A stretch of DNA of 64,000 nt from Isoperla grammatica (GCA_945910005.1 OX246747.1:10184525-10248524); one strand, 5' to 3'; positions 10,133 to 20,744 are shown, counted from the first letter of the stretch. Numbers and translations: made by a program. Notes: a model not told the origin generated them from the letters alone.

Positions 10133-10973
10133 AGTCCTCCCAACGAAACTATTCTCATGCTTTCGTCATAACCCCTGAGGCCTCGAAATAAACTTCCACG
10201 GACGGTTTACTGCTTGTGTTCATGCGCGCACTATTGCCGAATACTAAGAAGGCGCACGACGAAATTAGCAGCTCCTGCACTGCAATCACGTAACTTTCCT
10301 GGCGGAGGCTTGTCGAACTCGGGAGTTCGACGAGCCTCCGCTAGGTGGAGATCAAGTAGACCTTGTTGTGTAGCCAATGAGAGTTCGAGAATTCGAAAAA
10401 GTTCACAGGAACTATCAAAATCCAGCAAGCTGTGAGCAACATTGGCAGTCTTTTGTTTTTATTGAAAGCCTGTCAAAAAGTATCAAAATTCACACTTTAC
10501 TGAGTAGATCCATAAAATAACTACTCGCAGCAAGTATTTATTCTACTATTCCACTGTGTTCTAGAGGTAGGTCTAAACTGTAAAGGTATAGTCCGCCCTA
10601 TTTTAAATTTTATGAAATAAGTTGTTTAAACATCGGCGTTTCCGCCATTTCTTGGTATCGAAAGCTGTGAATGGCTGGGTTCCCGTGATCTATTTTCAAT
10701 TATCACTTCTCTTCAAACAGGATTTATTGGTTTTGTTACTACAAACTTATATTTGTATTTAATTTTTAAAAATATTCGTCGTGTAATATTATTAATAGCA
10801 ACTTACACAAATGAGAGAATTACCATTTATCAACGTCGGACAAGTTGGCCAACTCACGAACTGAGACAGTCCGACGCAATCTTCCATCAAGCACACGGAG
10901 GAATGACAAGTTAAGTTGCCATTCTGGACATGGCCTGTGATGAAAGCATGAGAATAGTTTCGTTGGGAGGACT
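10133..10973. mobile_element. 841-bp non-autonomous DNA transposon with ~40-bp inverted ends
   Basis: The left end agtcctcccaacgaaactat continues to tctcatgctttcgtca. The right end is its near-exact reverse complement (tgatgaaagcatgagaatag, tttcgttgggaggact). TTAT flanks both ends (10129-10132 and 10974-10977), a possible 4-bp target duplication. No transposase is encoded. A very strong hairpin sits inside at 10302-10341. Confidence 0.75.
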
Positions 10974-11142
10974 TTATTTTTTGTTTGTTAATGAAATTCC
11001 TGATTTATTTTTGTTGGATCTCTGTAGACTTATCCTTCTTGCATTTTCCAAAATTATCCTAAACATTTCAATTTTCCTTATCAATAAAAAATGTGCCATG
11101 CCCACACTACGGTAATCCACTTCTCCTATTCTCCCATTATAG

Positions 11143-11415
11143 TTCCCAAAGGTTTGCGATGCTAATATGAAGTTTCTGGACATCGTTACCCGTTGGCCTG
11201 GCTCGGCCCATGACTCGCACATCTACAATAACAATGAGCTGAGAAGGCATTTACACAATGCAAATCTACCTCCTTCAACCTGGCTGCTTGGCGACAGTGG
11301 TTATCCTCAGGAGTTCCGCCTCATGGTGCCAGTATTGCGACCTGTTACACAGGAAGAACGGCATTACAACGAACGTCACAGGTCAACAAGGAATGTTGTT
11401 GAAAGGGCATTTTGA
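11143..11415 (+). pseudogene. PIF/Harbinger (HARBI1-like) transposase exon
   Basis: After the acceptor tatag at 11138-11142 the frame reads PKVCDANMKFLDIVTRWPGS, then AHDSHIYNN, WLLGDSGYP and HYNERHRSTRNVVERAF, all classic DDE_Tnp_4 blocks. The LGDSGYP motif contains the second catalytic Asp, and the RN-x-VERAF block the catalytic Glu. The frame stops at TGA right after ERAF, before the expected GVWKRR-like continuation. The Met at 11167 is internal. Confidence 0.8.
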
Positions 11416-11508
11416 TTGATCGACTGACATCTCTTTGTTGAAGTTCTTTGTAATTAATGGTTGTTTATTCTTTGTTTTTATTAGTCACTTGTTTTTTCCT
11501 TCTCCGGA

Positions 11509-11622
11509 TTGATTGATTGATATTTGGGCTTAACGTCTCATATTTCTGCAACGAGTCTAATCGAGACAATGAGTGGGTGGTATATGAAGATGAAATATAG
11601 AGCTATTTGGAGGAAAAGGGCA
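11509..11622 (-). mobile_element. SINE, 5'-truncated
   Basis: The tail attgattgattgatatttgg and body to ttggaggaaaagggcaa are present; the head is absent. Confidence 0.7.
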
Positions 11623-12143
11623 ATGAGAGCTAGTTTTCAATCATTAAAAATGAAGTAATGATAAAAGGTTTGTGTATCGATTCGTCTGATTTACATTGGT
11701 CCTCCGGGCCGGCTGAAAGTAGCAAGGATCGGCAAGACGCAAGTTCTGTAACTGGGTCCATTGTCTGTGTGGTAGTTCTTCACGTGGCGAGTTATGCATC
11801 ACACTGGACACCACGTTAAAGAAGACTGTAAGCCAAGGTGGGTCACCGTGTTGCTGTATAAGAGCGACCGTGGTTGATGGGCGTTGAAACGCAGTGAAGC
11901 CACCAATTCCGATAATAGGTCCACCATGTGATGATTGCAGTCTAAACGAAAAGAGGTCTAGGTCTAGGTCTAGGCCCGCCTACCAGGCCATCAGCATAGT
12001 GCTATAGGCCTACGCATAAAACCTCTCCCATTAGGTGGGCGTAGCTTCTATAGGTATAGACCGTATAGTGCTAGGCCTATGTGTAGGGCATACTGGGCCG
12101 TCAGTCTGGTGCAATCGCATCCTCCCACTCATCTTGTGTAACG
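11623..12143. other. unassigned DNA
   Basis: No domain or repeat family recognised. A short tandem ggtctaggtctaggtctagg lies near 11955-11975 within a region rich in GTAGGCCTA variants. Confidence 0.3.
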
Positions 12144-12155
12144 TTACATCTCCAA

Positions 12156-12540
12156 TGATTGATTGATTGATTAATGGGGCTTAACGTCTCATATTTATGC
12201 AACGATGGCTAATCAAGACGATGAGCGGGTGATAATGAAGATGAGAAAGATGATACTGAAGAATAAAGCCACATCCGAATCAGATCCATTACGTCGCGTG
12301 AGTCGTCATACGGGAGTCCAGCAAGGGAGGGCAGGGCCAAGTGGGAGGAGAAATATTCAATGGGACAGTGGGGGGGAAAGGGGTTAGGGGTGTGGACTGC
12401 ACTTCGTCTGACTTCTTCTCCTCGACCAGTCCGGCTTGGGAGGCCCTACCAGAAGCATACGCTTCCGCCGGCATAGCTCTCGGGATCAACAAAGCACGCA
12501 AACCTGCCCACCACGATAAGGTGGCAGTCCCTGGGCAGGT
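12156..12540 (-). mobile_element. SINE, head A with the long body, full length
   Basis: Flanked by the perfect duplication TTACATCTCCAA (12144-12155 and 12541-12552). From left it has the tail (gattgattaatggggctt), the long body (gataccaatgaag-type region with aataaagccacatccgaatc, gggagtccagcaagggaggg) and head A ending ctgggcagg. Confidence 0.9.
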
Positions 12541-12689
12541 TTACATCTCCAAGCTAGTGAGGCAAGTGAAATACATTGTCACCCACTTTAACCAGCGTGC
12601 GAGCGCGACACACGAGCTACACCAGGCTCAACGCTCTGAGGGTAAAATGGAGTCGTCATACGAGGTCAAGATGGCGGCAGTGTAACGTT

Positions 12690-13745
12690 GTGAGCGCGTA
12701 CGCACCGTGTTTTTGACTCGATTTTGGTGGTTTTTATTGCGTTTTGGAGGTTTTAGTTGGTGGTTTTGTGTGTAGTTAAGGTGGTAGTTGAAGTGTAATT
12801 GTTAGGAGTGTAAAGTGTGAGGTGTGTGCGAAGTTATTGTGAAGTGAAGGTGTTCCGCGTGTGTTGTGTGGCAGCTTAGGCCTACGCCCAGGTTAGGACA
12901 ATGCCTAGTTGGTTGTGAACGCGTGAGTGTATGTATGTGAGTATATCTGTGGAGTTGGGGATAACTGGTGAGTGAGTGTCCTTCTGTTTTATATTCTCTG
13001 ATTTTGTGGTTGGTCACCGTCAGGGCCACCTCAGTTATTTTGATTAGTTGGGAAGTAGCAGTGTTCTTTTTCTTTTTGAGTGAGTCTGCGTGAGCTTGTA
13101 TAGGCCAGTGTTGCGATGGCTGGAATGAAAGAGCTGAGTGTGTCCGTGTCTGTGGAGATTTGCTGTAAGGTGTGGGGTGTGGTGTTGGATGATGGTGTGA
13201 GTGCGGTGGGGTCTGAAGGTGTGTGTCAGACGTGGTTTCATGTTGAATGTGCAGGAGTGGCCAAAAGGGTGTATAAGTTGCTAAATGATGAGAAGCTGGG
13301 TGTGGTGTGGAAGTGTGGTGACTGTAGGATGGGTAGGCCTACAGGTGTGGATGGGGTGAGGATGTTGGCAGTGAATGAGCAGGAGTGGGTGAAAATGGTG
13401 AAGGATGTGCAGGAGGTGAAGAGTGATGTGCAGGGCATGAAGGAATAGTGCGGGAAGCTGCACCACAGGTGGTGAATTAGTTTTATACCGTGTTAGACCT
13501 TTATACTCCGATTCTACATTTACCATGGGCCATCAATTACTTAACCTCCCCGGTAGACGAGATCTCACTAACACAGGCGAGGACCTAGATATAATTCAGC
13601 CTCAAGGGCTCACCAAGCCAGAGTAAGGTGCCTGGCACGGTGGGGGCGATACCCACCATGTGGGCAGGTTGCCAATTATATTTTCAACGGCAGAACTTGG
13701 GACATACACTTACCTCAGCAGCCCAGTAAAAAAAAAAAAAAAAAT
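12690..13745 (+). mobile_element. deleted non-LTR retrotransposon with PHD-like ORF1 and poly(A)
   Basis: A G/T-rich leader is followed by the ORF1 remnant at 13116-13448, about 280 bp without ORF, and a run of about 19 A ending at 13744. There is no reverse transcriptase, so it is internally deleted or non-autonomous. The 5' limit is approximate; no duplication was found. Confidence 0.5.
13116..13448 (+). CDS. ORF1 with PHD-finger-like motif
   Basis: The 110-residue ORF has a Cys/His pattern (CC...GVCQTWFHVECAGVAKRVY...VVWKCGDC) that follows the second half of a PHD finger (C..C..WFH..C....W.C..C), then a short heptad-like helix (VKMVKDVQEVKSDVQGMKE). Such PHD plus coiled-coil ORF1 proteins occur in CR1-like retrotransposons and probably bind the element RNA. 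The first Cys pair looks degraded (CCKVW). It ends just before the element's deletion point. Confidence 0.5.
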   Translation: MAGMKELSVSVSVEICCKVWGVVLDDGVSAVGSEGVCQTWFHVECAGVAKRVYKLLNDEKLGVVWKCGDCRMGRPTGVDGVRMLAVNEQEWVKMVKDVQEVKSDVQGMKE

Positions 13746-14225
13746 TGTGTCCTCTAGTCATTTACCATGACATCTTTTCCCCATTACAATGATCCCTAAG
13801 CCTAGGTATATACTAGGCCTAAGCATTCGTGTCCTACATTCGTGCATTACGTGTCCTACGTGCCAAGCCATTTGGGGTATAGCAAGGATTATCGCCACCA
13901 AAACGCCCCAAATAATCCTGCTGACTCTGCCCCCCATATTATGTCGTACCACGCCGGAAGACATACAGCGGCTACACATGTACAACCGCTACATATTAAA
14001 ATTGGGGGAAAAACGATAAAATGCATTTTTTACTCATTTATAATCACCTATGACAATTGATTTTCCTTTCGTGTAATCTGCATATATAACTTGCAGACGC
14101 CAATGTACGAGCTATAACGTGCACAAGCTCTTTCTTACGCCAAGCGATACGCTGAACGAGGCCTACAGGAGACGTAAGGAACCATGACAAATAATTTTAT
14201 ACATACAAATAATGTAATAGTAAAA
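13746..14225. other. unassigned DNA
   Basis: Begins with a copy of the block found after the 8.2-kb gene (gtgtcctctagtcattt). Two overlapping ORFs in different frames (13789-14019, 13842-14060) show no domain, and neither can be preferred. Confidence 0.3.
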
Positions 14226-14238
14226 TTCAAGAATAAAG

Positions 14239-14554
14239 ATTGATTGATTGATTGATATTTGGGCTTAACGACTTACATTTTTGCAACTAGGCTAATAAAG
14301 ACGATGAGTGGGTGATAATGAAGATGAAATTGGGGGCTCTTTGGAGGAAAGGGGCAAGTAGGAGGGCGCGTGAGGAAAAGAGAAAGGGGAGGAAGGTGAT
14401 TGGGGTGTGGACTGCACTTCGTCTGACTTCTCCTCATCGACCAGTCCAGCTAGGGTGGCCCTACCAGAAGCATACGCTTCCGCCGTCACAGCTCTCAAGA
14501 TCAACAAAGCACGCAAACCTGCCCACCGCGATAAGGTTGCAGTCCCCGGGCAGG
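14239..14554 (-). mobile_element. SINE, head A with the short body, full length
   Basis: Flanked by ttcaagaataaag (14226-14238) and ttcaagaatgaag (14555-14567), a 13-bp duplication with one mismatch. Tail attgattgattgatatttgg, short body, head A. Confidence 0.9.
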
Positions 14555-14887
14555 TTCAAGAATGAAGGCCTACAAAAAAATGTTCTATATCATTCATATG
14601 GGGCACGGGAGCAACCGGCGGCCAGCTGGCAAACATTGGAACGCGGCCAGCATAAGAGCACTTCACCAACATTTGGTGTCCCTCGGAATGTATTAAACAC
14701 AAAACCAAAAAGGTTGCTGCAACTGACGTCACATCCAGACTACAACAATGGAGCAAATGGATTGAACTGTTGGACAAACAACTTGCTGTCAAAATAATAA
14801 CATTGCAACGTTATAAAGAAAAACAAGTGTAGCGATCTAGTAACTGCTCGCCAGTTAAAACCTTTAATGATGGGCAACAACGTTATG

Positions 14888-14888
<1 letters not shown>

Positions 14889-14932
<44 letters not shown>
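14889..14932. repeat. (TA)n microsatellite
   Basis: About 22 uninterrupted TA units. Confidence 0.95.
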
Positions 14933-14938
<6 letters not shown>

Positions 14939-15085
14939 TTACTACTGTCCACTGGCACAAGTCATAATGAAGTCATTATGATGTTGAGGATTTCGTACTT
15001 CTCAATGCGTGGATCGTAATGCTAGCTGTTAAGTGGAAAACAACGTGTTTATTTACCCAATAGGCCTAGGCCCTTCCTAAACTTA

Positions 15086-15232
15086 GGTTGGAATTCATAG
15101 TCGGCCCCTACACCTAGGGGCGCCCATTGTTACCAAGGTAACACTTGTTTCAATGTTATTTCCCATAAACAAAACAAATCCATAGCAACAATGGGTGCCC
15201 CTAGGTGTAGGGGCTGACTATGAATTCCAACC
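15086..15232. mobile_element. 147-bp MITE with TTA duplication (Harbinger-like)
   Basis: Long inverted ends, ggttggaattcatagtcggc at the left and its near-perfect complement at the right, extend about 45 bp (through cccctacacctaggggc). TTA flanks both sides (15083-15085 and 15233-15235), the TWA target typical of PIF/Harbinger. Only about 50 bp lie between the arms. Confidence 0.85.
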
Positions 15233-15465
15233 TTAGACCTGATCCATGAGTAGGCCTAGCCTACATTCTATTTTGACTTCTTGAAATATGTCATAGGCTA
15301 GCCTAGGCTATATGCCTAATAAGTTGCCATGTATAGAACTATGGCTTGCAGTCTAGCATGCCTAGAATATAGGGTAGCGCCTATGCTAGTGTAAGAATCT
15401 TTGATATTGTAGTAGGCCTAGGACCCATTTAAGCAGCTAGACCTATAGGGTAATACCTTTGCTCT

Positions 15466-17099
15466 TTGTAGGTTACTATCTAGTAATGCGTCGCCGCCAC
15501 TTTCGGCCAAGACGGAGACGTTTCTGGGTGCGGCTTATCAACCATACTCGGTACGAAAGAGGGCATTTCTTCACCCTTTTTCAGGAAATGAAGAAAGTTG
15601 AACCTGAACAATTCTTCACATATACAAGAATGACCCGGAGACAATTTAATGTGCTACTGCAAAAAGTGAGACCATTGCTACGGAAGCAAAGCCACAGAGC
15701 AGTTTGTCCCGAGGAACGGCTTGCATACACATTACAGTACGTAAGCTGTCTGTCAATCATAAAATATGTGAAGGGCAGAGTAATTGACATTGTATGTTTC
15801 ACTTTGAGATTTAATCACTAGAATGTAGGCTACTGGTACTTCGGTCTATTATAAATACATGTTTATTTAATTTAATTTAATTATTTCTAGGTACCTCGCA
15901 CAAGGCACTTCCATGCAAAACATCATGTGAGATTACTGTCTAGGCAAGAGCACAATCTCTTGCATAATAAGAGAAACGTGCAATGCCATCTGGACAGTAC
16001 TCCACAACGATTACTTGCCAGGACTCAACAAGGAGAAATGAACAACGATTGCTAGGAAGTTTTATGAAAAATGGAACATGCCAAATTGTTTGGGGGCAAT
16101 CGATGGTAAGCACATCACCATTCAATGTCCCCAACGAGGATGATGATGATGATATTGATATTTGGGCTTAACGTCTCATATTTTTGCAACGAGGCTAATC
16201 GAGACAATGAGTGGGTGATAATGAAGATGAGAAAGATGATAATGAAGAATAAAGCCACATCCGAATCAGATCCATTGTACGTCGCGTGAGTCGTCATACG
16301 GGAGTCCAGCAAGGGAGGGCAGGGCCAAGTGGGAGGACAAATATTAAATGGGACAGTGGGGGGGAAAGGGGATTGGGGTGTGGACTGCACTTCGTCTGAC
16401 TTTTCCACCTCGACCAGTCCGGCTAGGGTGGCCCTACCAGAAGCATACGCTTCCGCCGGCATAGCTCTCGGGATCAACAAAGCACGCAAACCTGCCCACC
16501 ACGATAAGGTAGCAGTCCTTGGGCAGGGCCCCAACGAGGAGGTACCCAGTTTTTCAATTATAAGAAGACCCACAGCATAATTCTCATGGCAGCTTGCAAT
16601 GCCTATTGTCGTTTTACCATGGTCGACATAGGAGGCTATGGATCAAAGGAGACCTCGCGATATTCCTGGGCAAGCGATCATCAACGAAGAACTGGATGTG
16701 CCCGACGATGCTAACCTTCCGTTCACAGGCCAGGAAACTCCCCATTACTTTGTTGCCGACGAAGCCTTTCCTATCCGCCGTAATATTATGCGTCCTTATC
16801 CTGGTAGGCTTCTCAACGAGTCTAAAAGAATATTTAACTATAGGCTTTCCCGTGCTAGGAGGACCATAGAAAATGCGTTCGGGATCCTCAGTTCCCGCTG
16901 GCGCATTTTCCTTAGGCCTATAATAGCGTCCACACAAACAGTGGATGCAATTGTAAAAGCGACTGTATTCCTTCATAATTATTTGAAGTCGGACGAACAT
17001 CTGATGCCAGCCCAAAATCGTCGATATTGCCCACAACAATTCATGGATCATGAAGATGCTGATGGGAATGTCATTGATGGCAATGAGGGCAGACATTAG
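15466..17099 (+). pseudogene. PIF/Harbinger transposase gene, broken by a SINE
   Basis: Exon 1 (to about 15737) reads RFWVRLINHTRYERGHFFTL and VCPEERLAYTLQ. Exon 2 starts at about 15890 (YLAQGTSMQNIM) and continues through YEKWNMPNCLGAIDGKHITI, with the first catalytic Asp in the IDGKH block. A SINE then interrupts it at 16141-16528. Coding resumes with [20 protein letters not shown] and, in another frame, ends with FVADEAFPIRRNIMRPYPG, ARRTIENAFGILSSRWRIF and a stop at 17099. Two in-frame TGA codons in exon 2 stand where Trp is expected (about 15925 and 16038), and there is a frameshift near 16640. It is inactive. Confidence 0.85.
16141..16528 (-). mobile_element. SINE, head A with the long body, inside a transposase
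   Basis: Flanked by CCCCAACGAGGA (16129-16140 and 16529-16540), which is transposase coding sequence. The 3' end has the short-body signature (tttttgcaacgaggctaatc), but the body is of the long type (aataaagccacatcc), so it is a mosaic. Confidence 0.9.
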
Positions 17100-17395
17100 A
17101 AATTTCGAAGCCGTTAGAAATGTACAAAGGTTAGGGGCCAATAATGGGGGATTCGAGGCTGTGATTGTTCGTAATATCCTAACAGAGTACTTCTTATCTC
17201 CTAATGGTGAAGTACCATGGCAGTACGAACTCATAAACAGAGGATATGCACCTAACTGATCCTACATAGAGTATTTTAATAAGATTTGTTTTAGAATTTG
17301 GTGGTTTCCTAGTGTGTAATATAATCAAGAAGTGATTAAAGTTACTTATGTCTAGTTCCAGTATCTGTCTAAGATTGATTGATATTTGGGCTTAA

Positions 17396-17951
17396 AGTCG
17401 ATCGATGAAGTGAACTACCCATTCAATACAACAACTAAACTATTCAAATTAAATGGACATGAAAAAATACTTTTTTTTATTCTAAGTTATGAATTTCAAG
17501 AATTATTACTTGTGAGTAGCATTTAATACTGAACTTCTTGAAATTATATATTTTTTTTATTAATAAAGTATATTTTATAGTTTCTAATTTGAGTAGATTT
17601 GACGTAAAATTGACACACCAACGCGAATATCTCGAAAACGGATCGCGTTCGATCATCTTTTTCAAACGTATTCATGTTAGTCATGAAGTTATCTACATTT
17701 AGGACGAAAATTTGTTACAATATATTACTTTTTGAAGGTGCTACGCAAAGTTATACGATTGAAAGTGTAGGTTTTTGTTCATTTACATTGTATAACATAG
17801 GGAATTTCAACGCTTTTCAACACTCAATTAATAAAAAACTAATAGCGGTAGGTGCATATTTTTTTCTACAATATTCACAAGCTTAATCTCAACTTGCAGT
17901 ACATACAATTTGAATGATTTATATTACATGTGCAGTTATCATCGATCGACT
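17396..17951. mobile_element. 556-bp TTAA-target DNA element inside a SINE
   Basis: Perfect 13-bp inverted ends AGTCGATCGATGA are flanked by TTAA on both sides (17392-17395 and 17952-17955). Removing the element and one TTAA restores the SINE sequence gggcttaacgtc. TTAA duplications are made by piggyBac- and Kolobok-type transposases. The interior is A+T rich with no transposase. Confidence 0.85.
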
Positions 17952-17971
17952 TTAACGTCTTATATTTTTGA

Positions 17972-18288
17972 TAGATAGATAGATAGATATTTGGGCTTAA
18001 CGTCTCATATTTCTGCAACGAGGCTAATCGAGACAATGAGTGGGTGATATATGAAGATGAAATATGGGGCTGTTCGGAGGAAATGGGCAAGTGGGAGGGA
18101 GCGTGAGGAAAGGGGAAAGGGGAGGAAAGGGGATTGGGGTGTGGACTGCACTTCGTCTGACTTCTCCACCTCGACCAGTCCGGCTAGGGTGGCCCTACCA
18201 GAAGCATACGCTTCCGCCGGCATAGCTCTCGGGATCAACAAAGCACGCAAACCTGCCAACCACGATAAGGTAGCATTCCTTGGGCAGG
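17972..18288 (-). mobile_element. inner SINE, head A with the short body
   Basis: Flanked by CTTATATTTTTGA (17959-17971 and 18289-18301), which is sequence of the outer SINE. The tail is a (GATA)n variant (tagatagatagatatttggg). Confidence 0.9.
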
Positions 18289-18371
18289 CTTATATTTTTG
18301 AAACTCGGCTCATCAAAACGATGAATGGGTGATAATGAAGATGAAATTGGGGGCTCTTTGGAGGTAAGGGG

Positions 18372-18643
18372 CTCTTACGACTAGCAGAGTTACTCTGGGC
18401 CTATTCTACCCCGGGCCGAGACGGCTCTCCTTTCGTTGCCTCTTACGACTAGCAGAGTTACTCTGGGCCTATTCTACCCCGGGCCGAGACGGGTCTCCTT
18501 TCGTTGTCTCTTACGACTAGCAGAGTTACTCAGGGCCGATTCTACCCCGGGCCGAGACGGGTCTCCTTACGTTGCCTCTTACGACTAGCAGAGTCACTCT
18601 GGGCCTGTTCTTTCCCGGGCCCAGACGGGATCCATTGTACGTC
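18372..18643 (-). repeat. 68-bp tandem repeat of SINE head B, four units
   Basis: ctcttacgactagcagagt recurs at 18372, 18440, 18508 and 18576, an exact 68-bp period. Each unit holds the whole head-B core through ccccgggccgagacgg. A fifth, non-adjacent head starts near 18761. Confidence 0.9.
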
Positions 18644-18886
18644 ACGTGGGTCGTCATACGGGAGTCCAGCAAGGGAGGGCAGGGCCAAGTGGGAGGAGAA
18701 ATATTCAATGAGACAGTGGGGGGGGGGGGGGGGGGGGAGGGACAGGGTCTCCTTTTGTCGCTTCTTACGACTAGCAGAGTTACTCTGGGCCTATTCTACC
18801 CCGGGCCGAGACGGGTCAATTTATTACACCAAAGGCAATGATAACCCAGATGTTTTGTGCCTTTAAACCACAATAATAATAATAAT

Positions 18887-19467
18887 TCTGCCACTAGTGG
18901 AGGTACTCCCACTCGCAGTGCCAACGTTTCTGGGGATGAAACTAGCCATAGCACTGCTAGAAATAGGTTGGGTGTTGTCCGTGAGGAACACCAGCTTCGA
19001 TTGTCGCAGCTCAAGTCTACACAAGAGCAGAAAGACGAGCTGCACGACATTCGAATGCGTGAAGCCAGAGCCGACATGGACGCTGCTCTATCACGTGCCC
19101 GTGCCGATGCTGCTCGGGAGCGAGCCGAGGTAGCTCGGGCCGAGATCCTGTCGATCGAACTCCGGGTTTTAAAGGCCCGAGCACGGTTTGAGGAGGCCTG
19201 ATCTACCAGGAAAGAGGAACACCTGGAGTTTGACCACGTGCATCGGAGTCGAGGCAGACCAGGAAGAGAAAGATCACCCCTGTAGGCTATAATAGTTTTT
19301 CTAAGCTGGTGCTTGATTTGCTTCTATATTATTATTGTTCTCCTATGCCTTAAAAGTTATTTTATATTAACCCACACTTCTTTTTTCATCAGTTTTTTTT
19401 GTTTTCTGTAAAGAGAGGAATACTGCGGCAATCCAGATAAAGCTAGTGAGTTTCCTTACATAAAACA
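18887..19467 (+). pseudogene. coiled-coil gene, copy 2 (two exons)
   Basis: Matches copy 1 at 5.0 kb across the Ser/Thr-rich lead, the Arg/Ala/Glu coiled coil (READMDAALSRARADAARE), the intron and the start of exon 2. The stop present in copy 1 is TTG here, but a TGA at 19200-19202 replaces the CGA of copy 1, consistent with CpG decay. If spliced at ctgtaaag, exon 2 stays open to a TAG at about 19467, longer than in copy 1. The gag-like ORF begins just after. Confidence 0.5.
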
Positions 19468-19482
19468 GCCCTTTGCATAGAA

Positions 19483-20030
19483 ATGAATAAAAGAAACCTG
19501 GGAATGCTTGCCATCAACATGAGTCCGGACAAAACATTCTTCTTCCGTGAGGGATTCGGAGAGTACACTTCGTGGTACATGGACAATACTTTTGTATCAC
19601 AATTCGGAGTCGAAACTGCTTCACTCAGGCTACAGGGGAAGAATCCTCCTGACGATTTCTTCTCAATAGCTAAAAGCACAGCAATTGCTTTAGCAACACT
19701 GACCATAAATATTGTGGGGGCTGAGGGTAGACTGAGATTAGGCATCGACGGGGTCCGCAGATTGTGGAGAATAAAGAAGGATTATGGAAAGAGGGAAGGA
19801 GTGGGTGCAGCAGTACAACTTTTATCTGATGGTGGCCAGAATGTTTGGACACCATGCAACTGCCATTTGATCGAAGTACCTCTAAAGGAAGGAATGGCAA
19901 TCGACGAGCCAACCAAAGAAATACGGGGGGTAAGCCTTTTTGTTTTTATTGCGACAATCAGGGACATTTTATTAGGGATTGTATAAAGTTCCAAGCTTCT
20001 AAGGCCCAGCGCAACAACCAGGACTAGGAC
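19483..20030 (+). pseudogene. gag-like fragment with CCHC zinc knuckle
   Basis: Two overlapping frames are open. The first (19483-19986) gives a 167-residue protein starting MNKRNLGMLAINMSPDKTFF. The second (19845-20027) contains CFYCDNQGHFIRDC, a perfect C-x2-C-x4-H-x4-C zinc knuckle, preceded by a basic run (STSKGRNGNRRANQR). The likeliest reading is one gag-like protein with a frameshift between about 19800 and 19900. No protease or RT follows. Element type is unknown. Confidence 0.5.
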
Positions 20031-20421
20031 CAGGCTGCTGCCGCGTGATTCACGTTTGTATTTAAGTTGCAATCAACTCGTGATATCGTGAAATGTGGAT
20101 TATCGGCAGTAATGTACAACAATGACGTGGTAAATTGTATACATTTATATGATTTATTATTCGAAACAAAGATTACGAAAATTACATGGAATCTAATGTG
20201 GGAATTACAATAATATTATTTGTGTTGTATGTAATTTTGTATATTATACATTTATAGTACACAATTTGAAATAGTTGACTAAATAAAAATCACCTGAAAA
20301 TGTATTTAGTTTAAGGTTGTATGTGAGACGAGGTCTCCGAAACATTTGTCACGACCATAATTGAAGACACAATCTATGCAGCAATGTAACACAAATTGAA
20401 ACGTTTGTGACTTTCCCACAG

Positions 20422-20642
20422 GGTCGAAGAAGCGGGAGAATAGAAGTGCTCGGTGACGCCGTTGGAGGCGGCAGCAGCGTGGGGCCTGGCGTGGTGGTGG
20501 TGGTGGTGGTGGTGGCGCCAACGGAAGGATGAACCACCACCACGACGGCCACGTCCAGGTGGTGAATTATAACTTTAATGTTGTAAAGGAATTTGCGGGT
20601 TTGCCGCGGCCCCCGACCCCTAACTTTACGAAGTACGAATAA
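20422..20642 (+). pseudogene. paralogous last exon of the phase-1 exon gene
   Basis: After ctttcccacag the exon enters in phase 1 like the last exon at 9738, and reads SKKRENRSAR, stop, RRWRRQQRGAWRGG, where the other gene reads SQKHESRAARRWRWRRHQQ. The TGA at 20454-20456 is probably a decayed CGA. A Gly run, HHHDGHVQVVNYNFNVV and a TAA overlapping AATAAA follow. The preceding intron resembles the introns at 8.7 and 9.1 kb. Other exons of this copy were not found. Confidence 0.6.
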
Positions 20643-20744
20643 AATGTTCATCTTGTAAATGTGTGTTATCAAGTTATTTGCCATATCATCCTGTCCTCAT
20701 AACAAGAACATTTTTGTTTGGTTAAATTAAATAGTATTTATAGA

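Larger units (their letters stand above)
17373..18830 (-). mobile_element. outer SINE, head B, carrying two later insertions
   Basis: The tail gattgattgatatttgggct starts at 17373. After removal of the TTAA element (17396-17951) and the inner SINE with its duplication (17972-18301), the body continues aactcggctcatcaaaacga and gaagatgaaattgggggctc, then enters four tandem head-B units, a long-body segment (18640-18715), a run of about 20 G and one more head B. The right boundary is uncertain. Confidence 0.75.

Noticed and set aside
13786..14060. Two overlapping ORFs of about 75 codons
   Set aside because: Both look equally plausible in composition, neither has a recognisable motif, start context or splice sites.
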